Positions 38,062-47,966 of a DNA stretch of 64,000 nucleotides are shown here, piece after piece. A program made the translations under genes and the position numbers. Position 1 is the first letter of the stretch; each line of letters begins with the position of its first letter. The notes below the pieces were generated by a model. That model was given only the letters and a program-made list of their open reading frames with translations, searched no databases and was not told where the DNA came from. Origin of the DNA: Mucilaginibacter sp. SJ (GTDB lineage Bacteria > Bacteroidota > Bacteroidia > Sphingobacteriales > Sphingobacteriaceae); NCBI RefSeq assembly GCF_028993635.1, contig NZ_CP118631.1, positions 5,890,001 through 5,954,000 of the forward strand, given 5' to 3'.

Positions 38062-39718
38062 CTTTCAACATTAAATCAAGTTTGAAATGAACTGCATAGT
38101 CACCGACGGCCGAAACGATGTCTCTTGCCTCATTGTATTCCACCCTGGATATCGCTTTTTGGCTCAGGATAGCGACTGCCCGGTTGATCTTCCTTAAAGC
38201 GAATTCACTAATCGTGCTTTTTTCGAGTACAAAAGGCCCTCTAAAAAGGTCATAAATATTAGCTCCAAAAGTCTGCCTTAAAGTGATCTTATTGGTTGCT
38301 ATCTCGCAATTGCCAAAACTGTTAGATTGAACCAGGATTAGATTTTCCTTAGGCAGGTCAGAGATCAGGAAAGGGCTGTGCGTGGTGAGGATGAATTGCA
38401 AGTTCTTATTCAGCATTTCCGGCACATAGCGTATAACCCTATTTAAGAATTGCCGCTGCCATTCAGGATGAAGGTAAAGGTCACCTTCGTCAATACAAAC
38501 AAGGACATTTTCCTGTTGGGCAATACGTTTGATGGTCGAATGAAGCTGCGCAAAAAGATTGAGGAATGCCTTATGACCGGAACTCATGCCGGTCCACTCT
38601 AAGTCAATGATTTCAGGAAAATCAAAAATAGCATTATACCTTTTGAAAATCCCCTGATTGAATTCGTCAAAAAAAGCTTTGAAATAGGTTTTTTTTGAGA
38701 TCTTCTCTTCTGCTATGATGAGATTCATTTTTGGGATATCGCGATCAAAATCCAAAAACAGGTAAAGTTCGTTAACATTCATTTCACCGAGCTGTTTGTA
38801 ATGATCCATGAAATCGCGAAGAAAATATTCGAGCCTTTCATGAGTATCTGACATTCCAGGGAGATCTGCTTTAGGAAATCTATTCTGGAATATGGTAGTA
38901 AAAGTATTGACAAACTCTGTTTCGTTTCCGGATAGCCCTATCTGTGAATTATCGATAAAGTTGGAGAAGACATGATTGAGGCTGTAAATGAAAAGAGTGT
39001 ACCGCAGTGAATAACGAAACTGCTCGGCTGGTTTGTGACGTTTAAGCCCGGATGAGTATAGCTTCACCAGCGCTTCAAACTTTGGGTATGAACTGAGATA
39101 GGTTTGAAGTGGTTTTTTTATCGTTATATCTGCCCTTGTAGTGAGTAGGACAGTATTTGGGGCTGAAAGGTTCACAGCTTCAAAATGGTCTGAAAGCAGG
39201 AATTTTAATTGGTTGAAGACGTCGCTCCGTTTCCGGGTGTGCCGCGAGGTCGAATTTTGTGAGATGTCGATAATATCCCTTGCAAAGCGGTGTTCCCTTC
39301 CGTCATTGACGTTGGAAAAAAAGATAGCGCCTATATTGGGGATTGATTTGCCTGCGTCAATGATAAAGAGTCGTTTGTCTTTGCTAAGCTCTTCAATATT
39401 GGTTTTACAAATGTATTGCTGCCCTCTGTTTCTGGCGTCTTCATAAATGATGATGAATTTATAAAATCGTTTGGATGAGCCTTTAGTAAGGTAACAGATA
39501 AGGTCAAGCAGATTGCTTTTGCCAGTACCATTTTTTCCAATGATCGCTGTGACGTTATTGACCTTTTTTCCGAAAAATCCGGGTCTTATTGGTTCTTTTT
39601 TTTCGATTAGCACTTCCCGGTGCTCGGGAAGGTAGTCGAACTTAATCTTGTCGGTAAAATTGAACCCGATGTTTTTCAGGTTTCTGAATTCTTCGATCCA
39701 GATATATAGAAGCTCCAT
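38042..39718 (-). CDS. AAA/SMC-like ATPase, Septu PtuA-like
   Basis: 558-aa cytoplasmic ABC/SMC-type ATPase. Walker A is GKNGTGKSNLLDL (Gly61-Ser68), the ABC-type signature MSSGHKA (378-384), Walker B VLVCIDEGD (Asp410, Glu411) and the H-loop TTHSPF (His447). The middle 90-370 is a helical insertion. There is no C-terminal Toprim domain, which separates it from OLD/GajA nucleases. Together with the overlapping downstream HNH gene it forms an ATPase-nuclease pair like Septu (PtuAB), an anti-phage system. The AAA15/RecF-like class also contains ATPases of other systems, so the subtype is not certain. Confidence 0.82.
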   Translation of the reverse strand: MELLYIWIEEFRNLKNIGFNFTDKIKFDYLPEHREVLIEKKEPIRPGFFGKKVNNVTAIIGKNGTGKSNLLDLICYLTKGSSKRFYKFIIIYEDARNRGQQYICKTNIEELSKDKRLFIIDAGKSIPNIGAIFFSNVNDGREHRFARDIIDISQNSTSRHTRKRSDVFNQLKFLLSDHFEAVNLSAPNTVLLTTRADITIKKPLQTYLSSYPKFEALVKLYSSGLKRHKPAEQFRYSLRYTLFIYSLNHVFSNFIDNSQIGLSGNETEFVNTFTTIFQNRFPKADLPGMSDTHERLEYFLRDFMDHYKQLGEMNVNELYLFLDFDRDIPKMNLIIAEEKISKKTYFKAFFDEFNQGIFKRYNAIFDFPEIIDLEWTGMSSGHKAFLNLFAQLHSTIKRIAQQENVLVCIDEGDLYLHPEWQRQFLNRVIRYVPEMLNKNLQFILTTHSPFLISDLPKENLILVQSNSFGNCEIATNKITLRQTFGANIYDLFRGPFVLEKSTISEFALRKINRAVAILSQKAISRVEYNEARDIVSAVGDYAVHFKLDLMLKDAETLL

Positions 39719-40121
39719 GAATAATGATAAGTGGTTAAATATAGCAAATACGTTACTCTATTTTTATTAATTAACGCTTGGTAATGCAGTGACTCAAAAA
39801 TCGGATTAACATTCGCAAAGTCGAAATTTGAGTTAAAACGGATCGGCGATGATAATCCTCCGCTGATTATGGTCATCCGGAAGAGATGATTTGCTGGTAT
39901 TACAGTATAAAGAATGTCTCCCTCCAAAATTAAATATAACTACATTTTATTTAAATCGATTTAAATATTAGATTTGTCAGGATTCAGCTGGTATGAAATT
40001 CTTGATAAGCTACGTCTTTTTTCGGGTTTATGCCAGAATATCGCATAAGTGATATTGACATAAAGAAACCTTTTGTTGTTGAATACCAGCATCAAAGTCT
40101 CATAACCAATTAGTGAAATTT
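39719..40121. other. Divergent intergenic region between the defence pair and the lyase gene
   Basis: About 400 bp. It holds the 18-bp operator palindrome at 39949-39966 and presumably promoters for both directions. An 83-codon minus-strand reading frame that starts at 39927 is not credible as a gene, since it overlaps the ATPase start and has no family features. Confidence 0.5.
39949..39966. promoter_or_regulatory. Predicted LacI-family operator, site 1 (perfect palindrome)
   Basis: ATTTAAATCGATTTAAAT is an exact 18-bp inverted repeat with a central CG, the symmetry typical of LacI-family operators. It lies about 155 bp upstream of the ATG of the heparinase-like lyase gene and recurs identically upstream of the next susC gene. 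Assignment to the LacI-type regulator encoded at 54637 is inference. Confidence 0.78.
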
Positions 40122-42482
40122 ATGAAAATAAAAATTGTCGGATCAATTCGGAAGTCATTAACCATGTTTGGTTTTCTTTTTTATCTGGTACTGTTGCAGC
40201 CCGCGGACGTCACGGCGCAATCATCGCATCCTTATCTTTTTTACACTCCGGAACGTGTCAACCAGCTAAAGAAGAGAATCGTAACAGACACAGTCTTAGC
40301 CAATAGCTTACAACAAATAAAAGATAATTGTGACGGATGGTTAAAAAATAGTAATGGTGGCGATATGGAACAATTGGCATTGGTTTACCGCCTGACCGGA
40401 GAGAGGCGTTTTGCAGACCGGGTCAAATCATTGCTGATACAGCTTACCGGCAAAATTCAATGGGACGGGATGGATGACCGGTCCCCCCGCTGGAATTCAG
40501 GTTTAGGTACAGCTCATTCAAACTGGCTGGCTGCGATAACCTATGACGCGATTTATGATTGTCTGACGGTTACCGAACGGAAAGAAATTGCGGGGAAAAT
40601 ATTGGAACTCGGCATAAAGCCGTCAGTTGGTGACTGGATATCAAAGGACAAAAGAATTCATTCGCTCAATAGCATGGGGCATAACTGGTGGTCATCGGTT
40701 GTATTCCAGGCCGGCATAGCATCTCTGGCGATAATGAAAGAAGTCCCGGAGGCCAGGGATTGGGCCAGGGGAATTATGGATGACAGTAAGGAATGGATAG
40801 GTTTTAGCGGGAGCATCCTTGAAAATAAACCATCTACCTTTGATCCCGATGGAGGCTGTTACGAGAGTGTGAGTTACGCCAATTTCGGTGTTTCTGAATA
40901 TCTGCTTTTCCGGCTGGCTTATACTAATGCGATAGGTCCTTTGAAGATGCCATATGATCCTCTGCTTCAGAAAACCATGGATTGGTTTATTCGGACTTCT
41001 TATCCGCGTGCCCGGGAAGCATCTATGTCGCTCAATTTTGGTGACAGTAATGATTTTGCGAACGGAGATAAACCTGTTCGGCTTATGATTGCTTTGGGGC
41101 TCGGGAGACCGGACTATTATTGGTATCTGAATAATACTTCAAAGGTACGTTTCCGCGAGGATTTGAATGTTCAGACCCCGATGGGGCTACTCTATCAGCC
41201 GGAGAAGAATGTTGTTCCCACAACCCCTTCACTTAGTCCGTCTGCCGTTTATCCGGGGATGGGCTGGGGGATGCTCAGGAGTTCATGGGATCCCGATGCT
41301 ACTATGTTGGGTGTGAAATGCGGGTTTACTTGGAATCACGCCCATGCAGACGCAGGTTCATTCGTATTGTATCACAAAGGAAAAAATTTATTGATCGACG
41401 GAGGAGACACGGGGTACGGAAATCCTGAGTACAGCAGTTATTTCGTTACAAGCCGTGCGCATAATGTAGTTATGTTTAACGGAGAAGCACAGGACCCGCA
41501 GGATCAATATCACGCAGTAAAACAACCGGGACATCTGTATGATATGTTAGATGCCGGCAATTTAAAATATTTACTGGCTGATGTAACCGGGCCGACATCC
41601 CGTAATTTTTTACGTAACTATCGTAATTTTCTGTGGGTTGGCAATGTGATCCTCATCGTTGATGACGTCAAAACGTATGAAGCGGGAAAAATAGACTTTT
41701 TATTGCATTATGCGGACACTGCTATTAAACGTGGACCCGATATTGAGATAACACAAGGTTCTTCAGGGATATTATTCCGTCCCTTGTACCCGGAAACTTT
41801 GCCTTTGGGTTATCCCCACGACTTTCCCGAAAAAATGAAATACGATATTCAATATGGTTTAAAGGATCATTCAAGAAATGTTCAAATTCCTTACTACGTA
41901 ATCTCACCGCCCGAGAAAACTGACCGGGCCAAGCTGGTTAATGCTATTATTTTATTGGATGAGCGCAATAAACCACTGAAAACATTTATAGGGTCTTCGG
42001 GGGCGAACGGATCATCTGCTTGGAGTAACCTGCCTGTCATTGAGCGCTTTGAAAGTAAAGACTACCTGGGTATACGGATACATCAAAATGGACAGGTAAC
42101 AGAAGTTTATATTAATTTGCTGGCGGACGGGAGGTTGATGCACCGAAATTCTATCATTAATGCCGGTAATTGGGAAACCGATGCTTATCTGAGTGCGGTT
42201 ACCTATCCTGAAGGGAGTAAACCGGGCGATGGATCGATACCCTCTTCATTCTTCGTCGCTAACGGGAGTTATTTAAAAAGCGGCCATCGTGTGCTTTTCA
42301 GTTCACTTTCCAAAGTATTTATGAATGCCGAAAAAAAGGACGGTATTTTAAAATTGTCCCTGAAGGGGCAGCCCGTTGTCAATATTTCATTCGACATGGG
42401 AAACATCCAACACGTTTCCGTTGACGGCAAAATACAGCCGCCTAAATTTGACAAGGAGCAATACCTGCTGATTGAAAAATAA
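40122..42482 (+). CDS. Heparinase II/III-fold polysaccharide lyase
   Basis: About 786-aa exported lyase. An in-frame GTG is at 40113, but ATG 40122 (MKIKIVGSIRK) is preferred; the signal peptide ends VTAQ. The N-terminal (alpha/alpha) toroid (about 35-370: YRLTGERRFADRVKSLL, HSLNSMGHNWWSSVVFQAG) is followed by the heparinase II/III-like beta-sandwich, with the hallmark NHAHADAGSF (Asn405, His406, His408, Asp410) and LLIDGGDTGYGNPEYS. Such enzymes cleave uronic-acid polysaccharides by beta-elimination, producing 4,5-unsaturated ends; the GH88 gene downstream suits those products. The PL family number cannot be assigned by eye. Regulated probably by the operator at 39949. Confidence 0.87.
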   Translation: MKIKIVGSIRKSLTMFGFLFYLVLLQPADVTAQSSHPYLFYTPERVNQLKKRIVTDTVLANSLQQIKDNCDGWLKNSNGGDMEQLALVYRLTGERRFADRVKSLLIQLTGKIQWDGMDDRSPRWNSGLGTAHSNWLAAITYDAIYDCLTVTERKEIAGKILELGIKPSVGDWISKDKRIHSLNSMGHNWWSSVVFQAGIASLAIMKEVPEARDWARGIMDDSKEWIGFSGSILENKPSTFDPDGGCYESVSYANFGVSEYLLFRLAYTNAIGPLKMPYDPLLQKTMDWFIRTSYPRAREASMSLNFGDSNDFANGDKPVRLMIALGLGRPDYYWYLNNTSKVRFREDLNVQTPMGLLYQPEKNVVPTTPSLSPSAVYPGMGWGMLRSSWDPDATMLGVKCGFTWNHAHADAGSFVLYHKGKNLLIDGGDTGYGNPEYSSYFVTSRAHNVVMFNGEAQDPQDQYHAVKQPGHLYDMLDAGNLKYLLADVTGPTSRNFLRNYRNFLWVGNVILIVDDVKTYEAGKIDFLLHYADTAIKRGPDIEITQGSSGILFRPLYPETLPLGYPHDFPEKMKYDIQYGLKDHSRNVQIPYYVISPPEKTDRAKLVNAIILLDERNKPLKTFIGSSGANGSSAWSNLPVIERFESKDYLGIRIHQNGQVTEVYINLLADGRLMHRNSIINAGNWETDAYLSAVTYPEGSKPGDGSIPSSFFVANGSYLKSGHRVLFSSLSKVFMNAEKKDGILKLSLKGQPVVNISFDMGNIQHVSVDGKIQPPKFDKEQYLLIEK

Positions 42483-42623
42483 GGACTGTAAATCTGATGC
42501 CACAACTGCTCATTTATACCAAAATCGTATGTTGATGCTGGCTGGCATGCAAAACTGACCTGGGACGTTTTAGCTGTCCCGCAGAGATCTTTCTACACAT
42601 TTTATTGAAAAATTTATATAAAA

Positions 42624-42641
42624 ATTTAAATTGATTTAAAT
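42624..42641. promoter_or_regulatory. Predicted LacI-family operator, site 2 (one mismatch)
   Basis: ATTTAAATTGATTTAAAT differs from the perfect palindrome by one central base (C to T), 17 of 18 positions. It lies about 300 bp upstream of site 3 in the same susC leader. Paired sites of this kind can support DNA looping by LacI-type repressors; that is inference. Confidence 0.6.
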
Positions 42642-42945
42642 CAAATCAATAATCATTGAATTTGATAAAATAAGCCGTTTATTTATTGTTAAGCCTATTT
42701 TAACCTTTTTTAGGTGACGAAAAATATCACTATGGATGGCATTGTTTATGTTTTGAAACTATAGTTTGCGCAGAAAATATATTTGAATTTGCAAATATCC
42801 ACTGTCTTAATGTGATTTTAAAAATGTAATAATGGCATTTATATGTTCAAATTTGTGTCATATAAGCATTTATTATGATGTTTTTTTATAACTATTGATC
42901 ATTTTTTCGTGATTGTAGTTAATAATTAGCAAAACGATATTTTTT

Positions 42946-42963
42946 ATTTAAATCGATTTAAAT
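42946..42963. promoter_or_regulatory. Predicted LacI-family operator, site 3 (perfect palindrome)
   Basis: ATTTAAATCGATTTAAAT, identical over all 18 bp to site 1, located about 80 bp upstream of the susC ATG at 43046. This position suits repression of the susC promoter. Confidence 0.78.
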
Positions 42964-43045
42964 TTAATTAATTTTGACCAAATCATTGGTAATCACCTGG
43001 CATCACCTGGCTGCTGATTATCAACTAACCAATTTTTTAAACTTT

Positions 43046-46000
43046 ATGAATATGGGAAATTTTACTTTCAGAGTTAAACCGAAGATTTTGCCGGTAGTAT
43101 TGAGCCTTATGCTTTTGTTTTGTATCCGGGCGAATGCACAAAAATCCCCCATCAGTGGAAGGGTGTCCGACAGTCAGACTAATCAGCCCGTTGTTGGTGC
43201 CACGGTCAAAGTCAAGGGAAGTACAGCGGGCACCGCCACTGATGCAAAGGGAGCGTTTACATTATCCGCACTTCCGGGAGCTGTGCTGGAGATTACCAGT
43301 ATCGGTTATCAGACTATCTCAGTTCCTGCAGATTTCGCAGGGCCTATGCTTATTAAAATCCTGCCCGACAACAGCAGATTGAGCGAAGTAATAGTTGTGG
43401 GTTATTCGACCGTCCAGAAAAGAGCGACACTTACGGGTGCGATCAGCACACTTGACTCCTCTGCTTTTAAAAACCGGGTTTCTACCAATCCTTTGAGCGC
43501 CATTCAGGGCACTGTTCCAGGAGTTGTGGTTTCCCGCACGTCAGGAAAGCCTGGCCAGGAGAACTGGAATTTTCAGGTTCGCGGCGCGTCATCAACAAAT
43601 TCTACGCCTCCTTTGGTTGTTGTTGACGGAGTACCCTATACGGATCCGAGCATTCTGAGCTCATTTAATAATGATGATATCGCCACGATGTCCTTCCTGA
43701 AGGATGGATCAGCTGCAATTTATGGCGCACGGGCTGCTAACGGCGTGGTGCTGATAACCACCAAATCCGGAAAGTCGGGCGCACCGGTTGTTAATTATAA
43801 CGGGTTATATGCACTGAAGCCTGTAGGCTTGATGCGGAAATATACGAACCTGAGGCAGTGGTACGAAATGACCAATGAAGCTTACACCAATAATAATGCG
43901 ATCAACCCTTTCAAATCTTTTGAGCAATATTTTCAAAACCCAGCCGGACAGGTAATTTCACCCGGAGCGTTTAATACTAATGATGAGGCCTTTTTTGACT
44001 ATGATCTCAGCAAAGCTACTTTCGGAACAAGTTCTACTAATCAGCAAAATGTTTCGATTTCTGGACGCGGCAATAAAGCAGGTTATTACTTATCGCTGGG
44101 CTATCTTAATGATGGCAGCAACCTTAAGTTCGGAACGAATTTCAATAAGAAGTACAATGTCAGGATCAATATGGATTACAACCTGCTGCGGGGCCTGAAG
44201 GTGACTAATCAGTTGTATTTTGAAAGACAGAACCGTATAGAGCCTTCCGCGCTGAGCACCTTGCTGAATGGGCCGAGCGTTACCCAGCCCGGTGCTCCGC
44301 TTTATCGTGCGGACGGGCAACCATTGTACAACTGGGGTAATTTCCTAAGTCCTGCCGGTCTGGCTGAACTGGGAGGGAACAGGGATCAGGTTGACAACCG
44401 GATCAATGAACAGTTCGGCCTGAATTATGACATCAATAACAATTTTCGGTTAAATGGTTCTGCAGCCGTCCGCTATACCCTGACTGACATTCAGCAGCAT
44501 ATCAATAATATTCCCTTCACGAATTACGCCGGCACGGTCGTGACCAGCCAATATGGAACAGGTAATGATTTTAATTCTTTCCGAAGAGATTTTCAGCAAT
44601 CAACCTACCAGAGTTATTTTGCGAATTCCGAATATCATCAGACCTTCAACAGCGTTCATAACGTCTACGCTATGGCCGGGGTTTCGCAGGAAAAATATCA
44701 TTATGATGCCTTCTTTAATAAAGTGAATAATGTGCTTCCGGGATTGAATTCTATTGCACAAGGAATGCCTTTACCCAATGCCAATGATACACGTGGCGGA
44801 GACTACTATGACTGGGCTATCAATTCCTACTTCGGCAGGGTAACCTACAACTATAAAAGCAAATACTTATTCGAAGCTATTGGACGCTATGACGGTTCAT
44901 CGAGATTTACAGACGAAAACAACCATCGCTGGAAATTTTTCCCAAGTGTGTTAGCCGGCTGGGTAATCACTAATGAATCATTTATGGCTAACCTGAAATG
45001 GCTGAACAACCTGAAACTGCGCGGATCTTATGCTGTTGTGGGTAACCAGGCGGGTATCGGAAACTATGATTATATCGCCACTGTAAATAACAATGCTGGA
45101 TCATATCCATTCGGCGCTTCTAATCCGACCAGCGTTACCACAACAGCTCCCGGAGGAATCGTGGCACCTAACAGAACCTGGGAACAGGTGGAAACCAAAA
45201 ACATTGGGCTGGATTTTTCCTTGTTGAATAACAGGCTTTCCGGAACATTTGAGATTTACGAAAAATATAACCGCAATATGCTGATTGCGGTGGTTTACCC
45301 GGTAACGCTCGGCGGTTCGGCCCCTTTTACCAATAATGGAAATTTAAGGACCAGGGGATTTGATCTGACATTAAGCTGGAACGACAGGATTGGTCAGGTT
45401 AACTATGGTATAACCGGTATTTTAAGCGACAATAAAAATAACCTGATCAATATCGGCGGTGCCAACGTTCGGAACCCGGGTGTAAACGGCGGCGTTCAAG
45501 GATTCCCGATCAATAGTTATTTTGGTTATCAATATGCCGGTATTATTCAGAACGCAGCACAATTAGCCGATTATAAGGCCACTTTTTCCGGAGGCGGGTT
45601 ACCGGCCAATATCGGTGTTGGGGATGCCATGTTTACTGACCTTAACGGGGATCATAAATTTGATGCTACTGACATTAAATACCTGGGTAATAATAATATA
45701 CGGCTGAGTTTTTCCACGCAGCTTAATCTGAGCTGGAAAAATATTGACTTTTCTTCCTTGTTTCAGGGTGTTGGACGTCGTGATACCTATCGCAACGGGT
45801 CTTTGTACAGGCCTTATGTCGGCAGCGGTGCAAATCAGAGTGCTTATTTTTATCATAAAACCTGGAGCCCGGACAGGACGGATGCACCGTTTCCTAAGTT
45901 AACCACAGACGCAACAGTGCAGAATTACGATTACGCAGCCTCATCCTTAACCATAAAAAATAACAAATATATCCGACTAAAGAATTTCGTTATCGGCTAC

Positions 46001-46180
46001 ACACTGCCGAAGAACCTAACTCAAAAAGCTGGTTTATCCAAGGTCCGGATTTACTTTTCCGGTGAAAATCTCTGGGAAGCCGCAGCGATTAAAGATGGCT
46101 GGGATCCGGAAGCGCCAGACAGCGTTGACCAGTTTCCATTCTACCGAACTTATGCATTGGGTTTAAATGTTACCTTTTAA
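43046..46180 (+). CDS. SusC/RagA-type TonB-dependent receptor without STN domain
   Basis: About 1044 aa. An in-frame TTG at 42974 would add 24 residues without signal character; ATG 43046 (or 43052) gives MNMGNFTFRVKPK and a proper signal peptide ending ANAQ. A carboxypeptidase-regulatory-like domain (ISGRVSDSQTNQPVVGATVKVKG), TonB-box-like EVIVVGYSTVQKR, plug (DDIATMSFLKDGSAAIYGARAANGVVLITT) and beta-barrel follow. It imports oligosaccharides released from the lyase substrate. The missing STN domain fits control by the LacI-type regulator rather than an ECF sigma factor. Confidence 0.95.
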   Translation: MNMGNFTFRVKPKILPVVLSLMLLFCIRANAQKSPISGRVSDSQTNQPVVGATVKVKGSTAGTATDAKGAFTLSALPGAVLEITSIGYQTISVPADFAGPMLIKILPDNSRLSEVIVVGYSTVQKRATLTGAISTLDSSAFKNRVSTNPLSAIQGTVPGVVVSRTSGKPGQENWNFQVRGASSTNSTPPLVVVDGVPYTDPSILSSFNNDDIATMSFLKDGSAAIYGARAANGVVLITTKSGKSGAPVVNYNGLYALKPVGLMRKYTNLRQWYEMTNEAYTNNNAINPFKSFEQYFQNPAGQVISPGAFNTNDEAFFDYDLSKATFGTSSTNQQNVSISGRGNKAGYYLSLGYLNDGSNLKFGTNFNKKYNVRINMDYNLLRGLKVTNQLYFERQNRIEPSALSTLLNGPSVTQPGAPLYRADGQPLYNWGNFLSPAGLAELGGNRDQVDNRINEQFGLNYDINNNFRLNGSAAVRYTLTDIQQHINNIPFTNYAGTVVTSQYGTGNDFNSFRRDFQQSTYQSYFANSEYHQTFNSVHNVYAMAGVSQEKYHYDAFFNKVNNVLPGLNSIAQGMPLPNANDTRGGDYYDWAINSYFGRVTYNYKSKYLFEAIGRYDGSSRFTDENNHRWKFFPSVLAGWVITNESFMANLKWLNNLKLRGSYAVVGNQAGIGNYDYIATVNNNAGSYPFGASNPTSVTTTAPGGIVAPNRTWEQVETKNIGLDFSLLNNRLSGTFEIYEKYNRNMLIAVVYPVTLGGSAPFTNNGNLRTRGFDLTLSWNDRIGQVNYGITGILSDNKNNLINIGGANVRNPGVNGGVQGFPINSYFGYQYAGIIQNAAQLADYKATFSGGGLPANIGVGDAMFTDLNGDHKFDATDIKYLGNNNIRLSFSTQLNLSWKNIDFSSLFQGVGRRDTYRNGSLYRPYVGSGANQSAYFYHKTWSPDRTDAPFPKLTTDATVQNYDYAASSLTIKNNKYIRLKNFVIGYTLPKNLTQKAGLSKVRIYFSGENLWEAAAIKDGWDPEAPDSVDQFPFYRTYALGLNVTF

Positions 46181-46191
46181 TTGATTTTGAG

Positions 46192-47946
46192 ATGAAAAAA
46201 ATAACAAATAAAATAGTCATTATAGTAATTGGCATTGTGATCCTTACACAGAATGCCTGTAAAAAAGACCTGAACCTTGTACCGACTAACCAGCCGACGG
46301 ATGCAACCTTCTGGACTAGCCCGGATCAGTTCAAATCTGCCGCTTCCTTATTTTATGGCTATTTGCCAACCTTTGACTATGGTGCGAGCTATTTACAGCC
46401 TTATAACCTTGAAGCGGATTACAATTCTGATTTTAGCGGTGGTATCAGTGCTTACAGCGAATCAAGCTTTACCCCACCACTGACCAACGCGGTTTATACA
46501 AATTCTTACGGCCAATTACGGGCGATCAACAATTTGCTTGAAAAAGCACAAACTTATAAGGGGGATGCTGCCGGCATCAAACAATATGTAGCTGAAGCGC
46601 ATTTCTTTCGCGCTTTTGTCTATTTCCGTCTGTTGTTTTATTTCGGAGGTGTGCCGCTGATTACCTCTACGCTTACCCCTGCCTCCCCGGCATTACAGGC
46701 TCCGCGGGCGAACCGCGATGACCTGGTTAATTTTATAATCGCAGAATTGGATGCCGCGTCAGCTAATTTACTGACAGAGGATAAAATTGCGGCTGCCGAT
46801 AAAGGCCGGATCAGCAAAACAGCAGCACTGGCTTTTGAAGGCAGAGTCACCTTATTTGAAGGTACCTGGAACAAGTTTCGTAATAATGCTGCCCGGGCAA
46901 ACGAAATGCTGGGCAAGTCTGTAGATGAATCCAACCAGGTGATGAGCAGTGGACAATATCAATTGTTTGCACCTGAAAACGGGATTGCTATGGGTGATTC
47001 AACCTACAAATACCTGTTTATTCTGGAGAATCAAAAATCTAATCCCGGGGGATACACCAAAGCGAACAATAAGGAATTTATTATCCTTAACCGCTATGAC
47101 TATACGTTGAGGCCAAATGGGGCGTTGATAACTCATGCGGGTGTAGGTACGCCTACCAGTAAGCTGGCTAATCTTTTTCTGTGCAGTGATGGTCTGCCAA
47201 TTGATAAATCGCCTTTATTTCAAGGTTATGCCACCAAGTCATCGGAATTTAAAAATCGCGATAGCAGGATGAAGAATTTGTTCAGGATACCAGGTAATCT
47301 GTACTATGATAATTCCCCTAATCCGCGCTTCGCGCTGGACGGAACGACAACCAACAATGCAGGTATCGCTTTTGATCCGGTTCCTACAACAACCAATACC
47401 GGATATTTCAATTATAAATACCGTACAGAAAGGGGTATACCAGATCGCTCAGAAGGTTATGATTATCCTGTTTTGCGCTATGCTGAAGTTCTGCTTAATT
47501 ACGCAGAAGCAAAATTTGAGTTGGACGGTCAAATCAGTGACGCTGATCTGAACCTGTCCTTAAATAAAATAAGGACCAGCCAGCGTACCGGCCTTCCCGC
47601 ACTTACCAATTCTTTCGTTGTGGGTAATGGCCTGGACATGCGTACAGAAATCCGTAGAGAACGCTCAGTTGAACTGGCATGGGAAGGTTTAAGAATATTT
47701 GATCTGCTCCGCTGGAAAACGGCTGAAACCGAGATGAAAACATCATTACTGGGAATCAATTATAGCGGAACTGCGTACGCATCTGATTCGAGGTGGACAC
47801 CACAGGCTGTACTGGGAACAGAAAATGGTTTTCTTGTCATTGAATCATCATCAAAGCGTTTCTTTTCAGATAAGAACTATCTGTTACCGATCCCTACTCA
47901 GGAAATCGCAGCTAATCCAAACCTTAAACAAAATCCTGGTTGGTAA
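46192..47946 (+). CDS. SusD/RagB-family nutrient-binding lipoprotein
   Basis: 584-aa surface lipoprotein. The lipobox region is TQNAC (Cys23), followed by KKDLNLVPTNQPTDATFWTS, a common SusD start. C-terminal signatures are LRYAEVLLNYAEAKFEL and RRERSVELAWEGLRIFDLLRW, ending NPNLKQNPGW. It lies 11 bp after susC. A long hairpin follows at 47967-48000. Confidence 0.95.
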   Translation: MKKITNKIVIIVIGIVILTQNACKKDLNLVPTNQPTDATFWTSPDQFKSAASLFYGYLPTFDYGASYLQPYNLEADYNSDFSGGISAYSESSFTPPLTNAVYTNSYGQLRAINNLLEKAQTYKGDAAGIKQYVAEAHFFRAFVYFRLLFYFGGVPLITSTLTPASPALQAPRANRDDLVNFIIAELDAASANLLTEDKIAAADKGRISKTAALAFEGRVTLFEGTWNKFRNNAARANEMLGKSVDESNQVMSSGQYQLFAPENGIAMGDSTYKYLFILENQKSNPGGYTKANNKEFIILNRYDYTLRPNGALITHAGVGTPTSKLANLFLCSDGLPIDKSPLFQGYATKSSEFKNRDSRMKNLFRIPGNLYYDNSPNPRFALDGTTTNNAGIAFDPVPTTTNTGYFNYKYRTERGIPDRSEGYDYPVLRYAEVLLNYAEAKFELDGQISDADLNLSLNKIRTSQRTGLPALTNSFVVGNGLDMRTEIRRERSVELAWEGLRIFDLLRWKTAETEMKTSLLGINYSGTAYASDSRWTPQAVLGTENGFLVIESSSKRFFSDKNYLLPIPTQEIAANPNLKQNPGW

Positions 47947-47966
47947 GCATTTTTAATGCTCCGGCG

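Larger units (their letters stand above)
42483..43045. other. Leader region upstream of the fourth susC
   Basis: About 560 bp, very AT-rich, no supported gene. It contains two operator-like palindromes (42624-42641 and 42946-42963). A TATATTTG at 42778-42785 fits the Bacteroidota -7 element, with a TTTG at 42752-42755 at somewhat long spacing (22 bp), a possible promoter of low confidence between the two sites. Confidence 0.5.

Noticed and set aside
39676..39927. 83-codon minus-strand frame upstream of the ATPase gene
   Set aside because: Considered as a small third component of the defence cassette, but it overlaps the start of the ATPase in another frame and has no family-like features.
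36923..40121. Possible retron (reverse transcriptase plus msr/msd RNA) linked to the PtuAB-like pair
   Set aside because: Some retrons carry PtuA/PtuB effectors, but no reverse transcriptase gene or retron-like inverted repeat lies on either side.
36923..40121. Mobile element boundaries around the defence cassette
   Set aside because: No transposase, integrase, tRNA or matching terminal repeats were seen, so transfer is only suggested by gene content.
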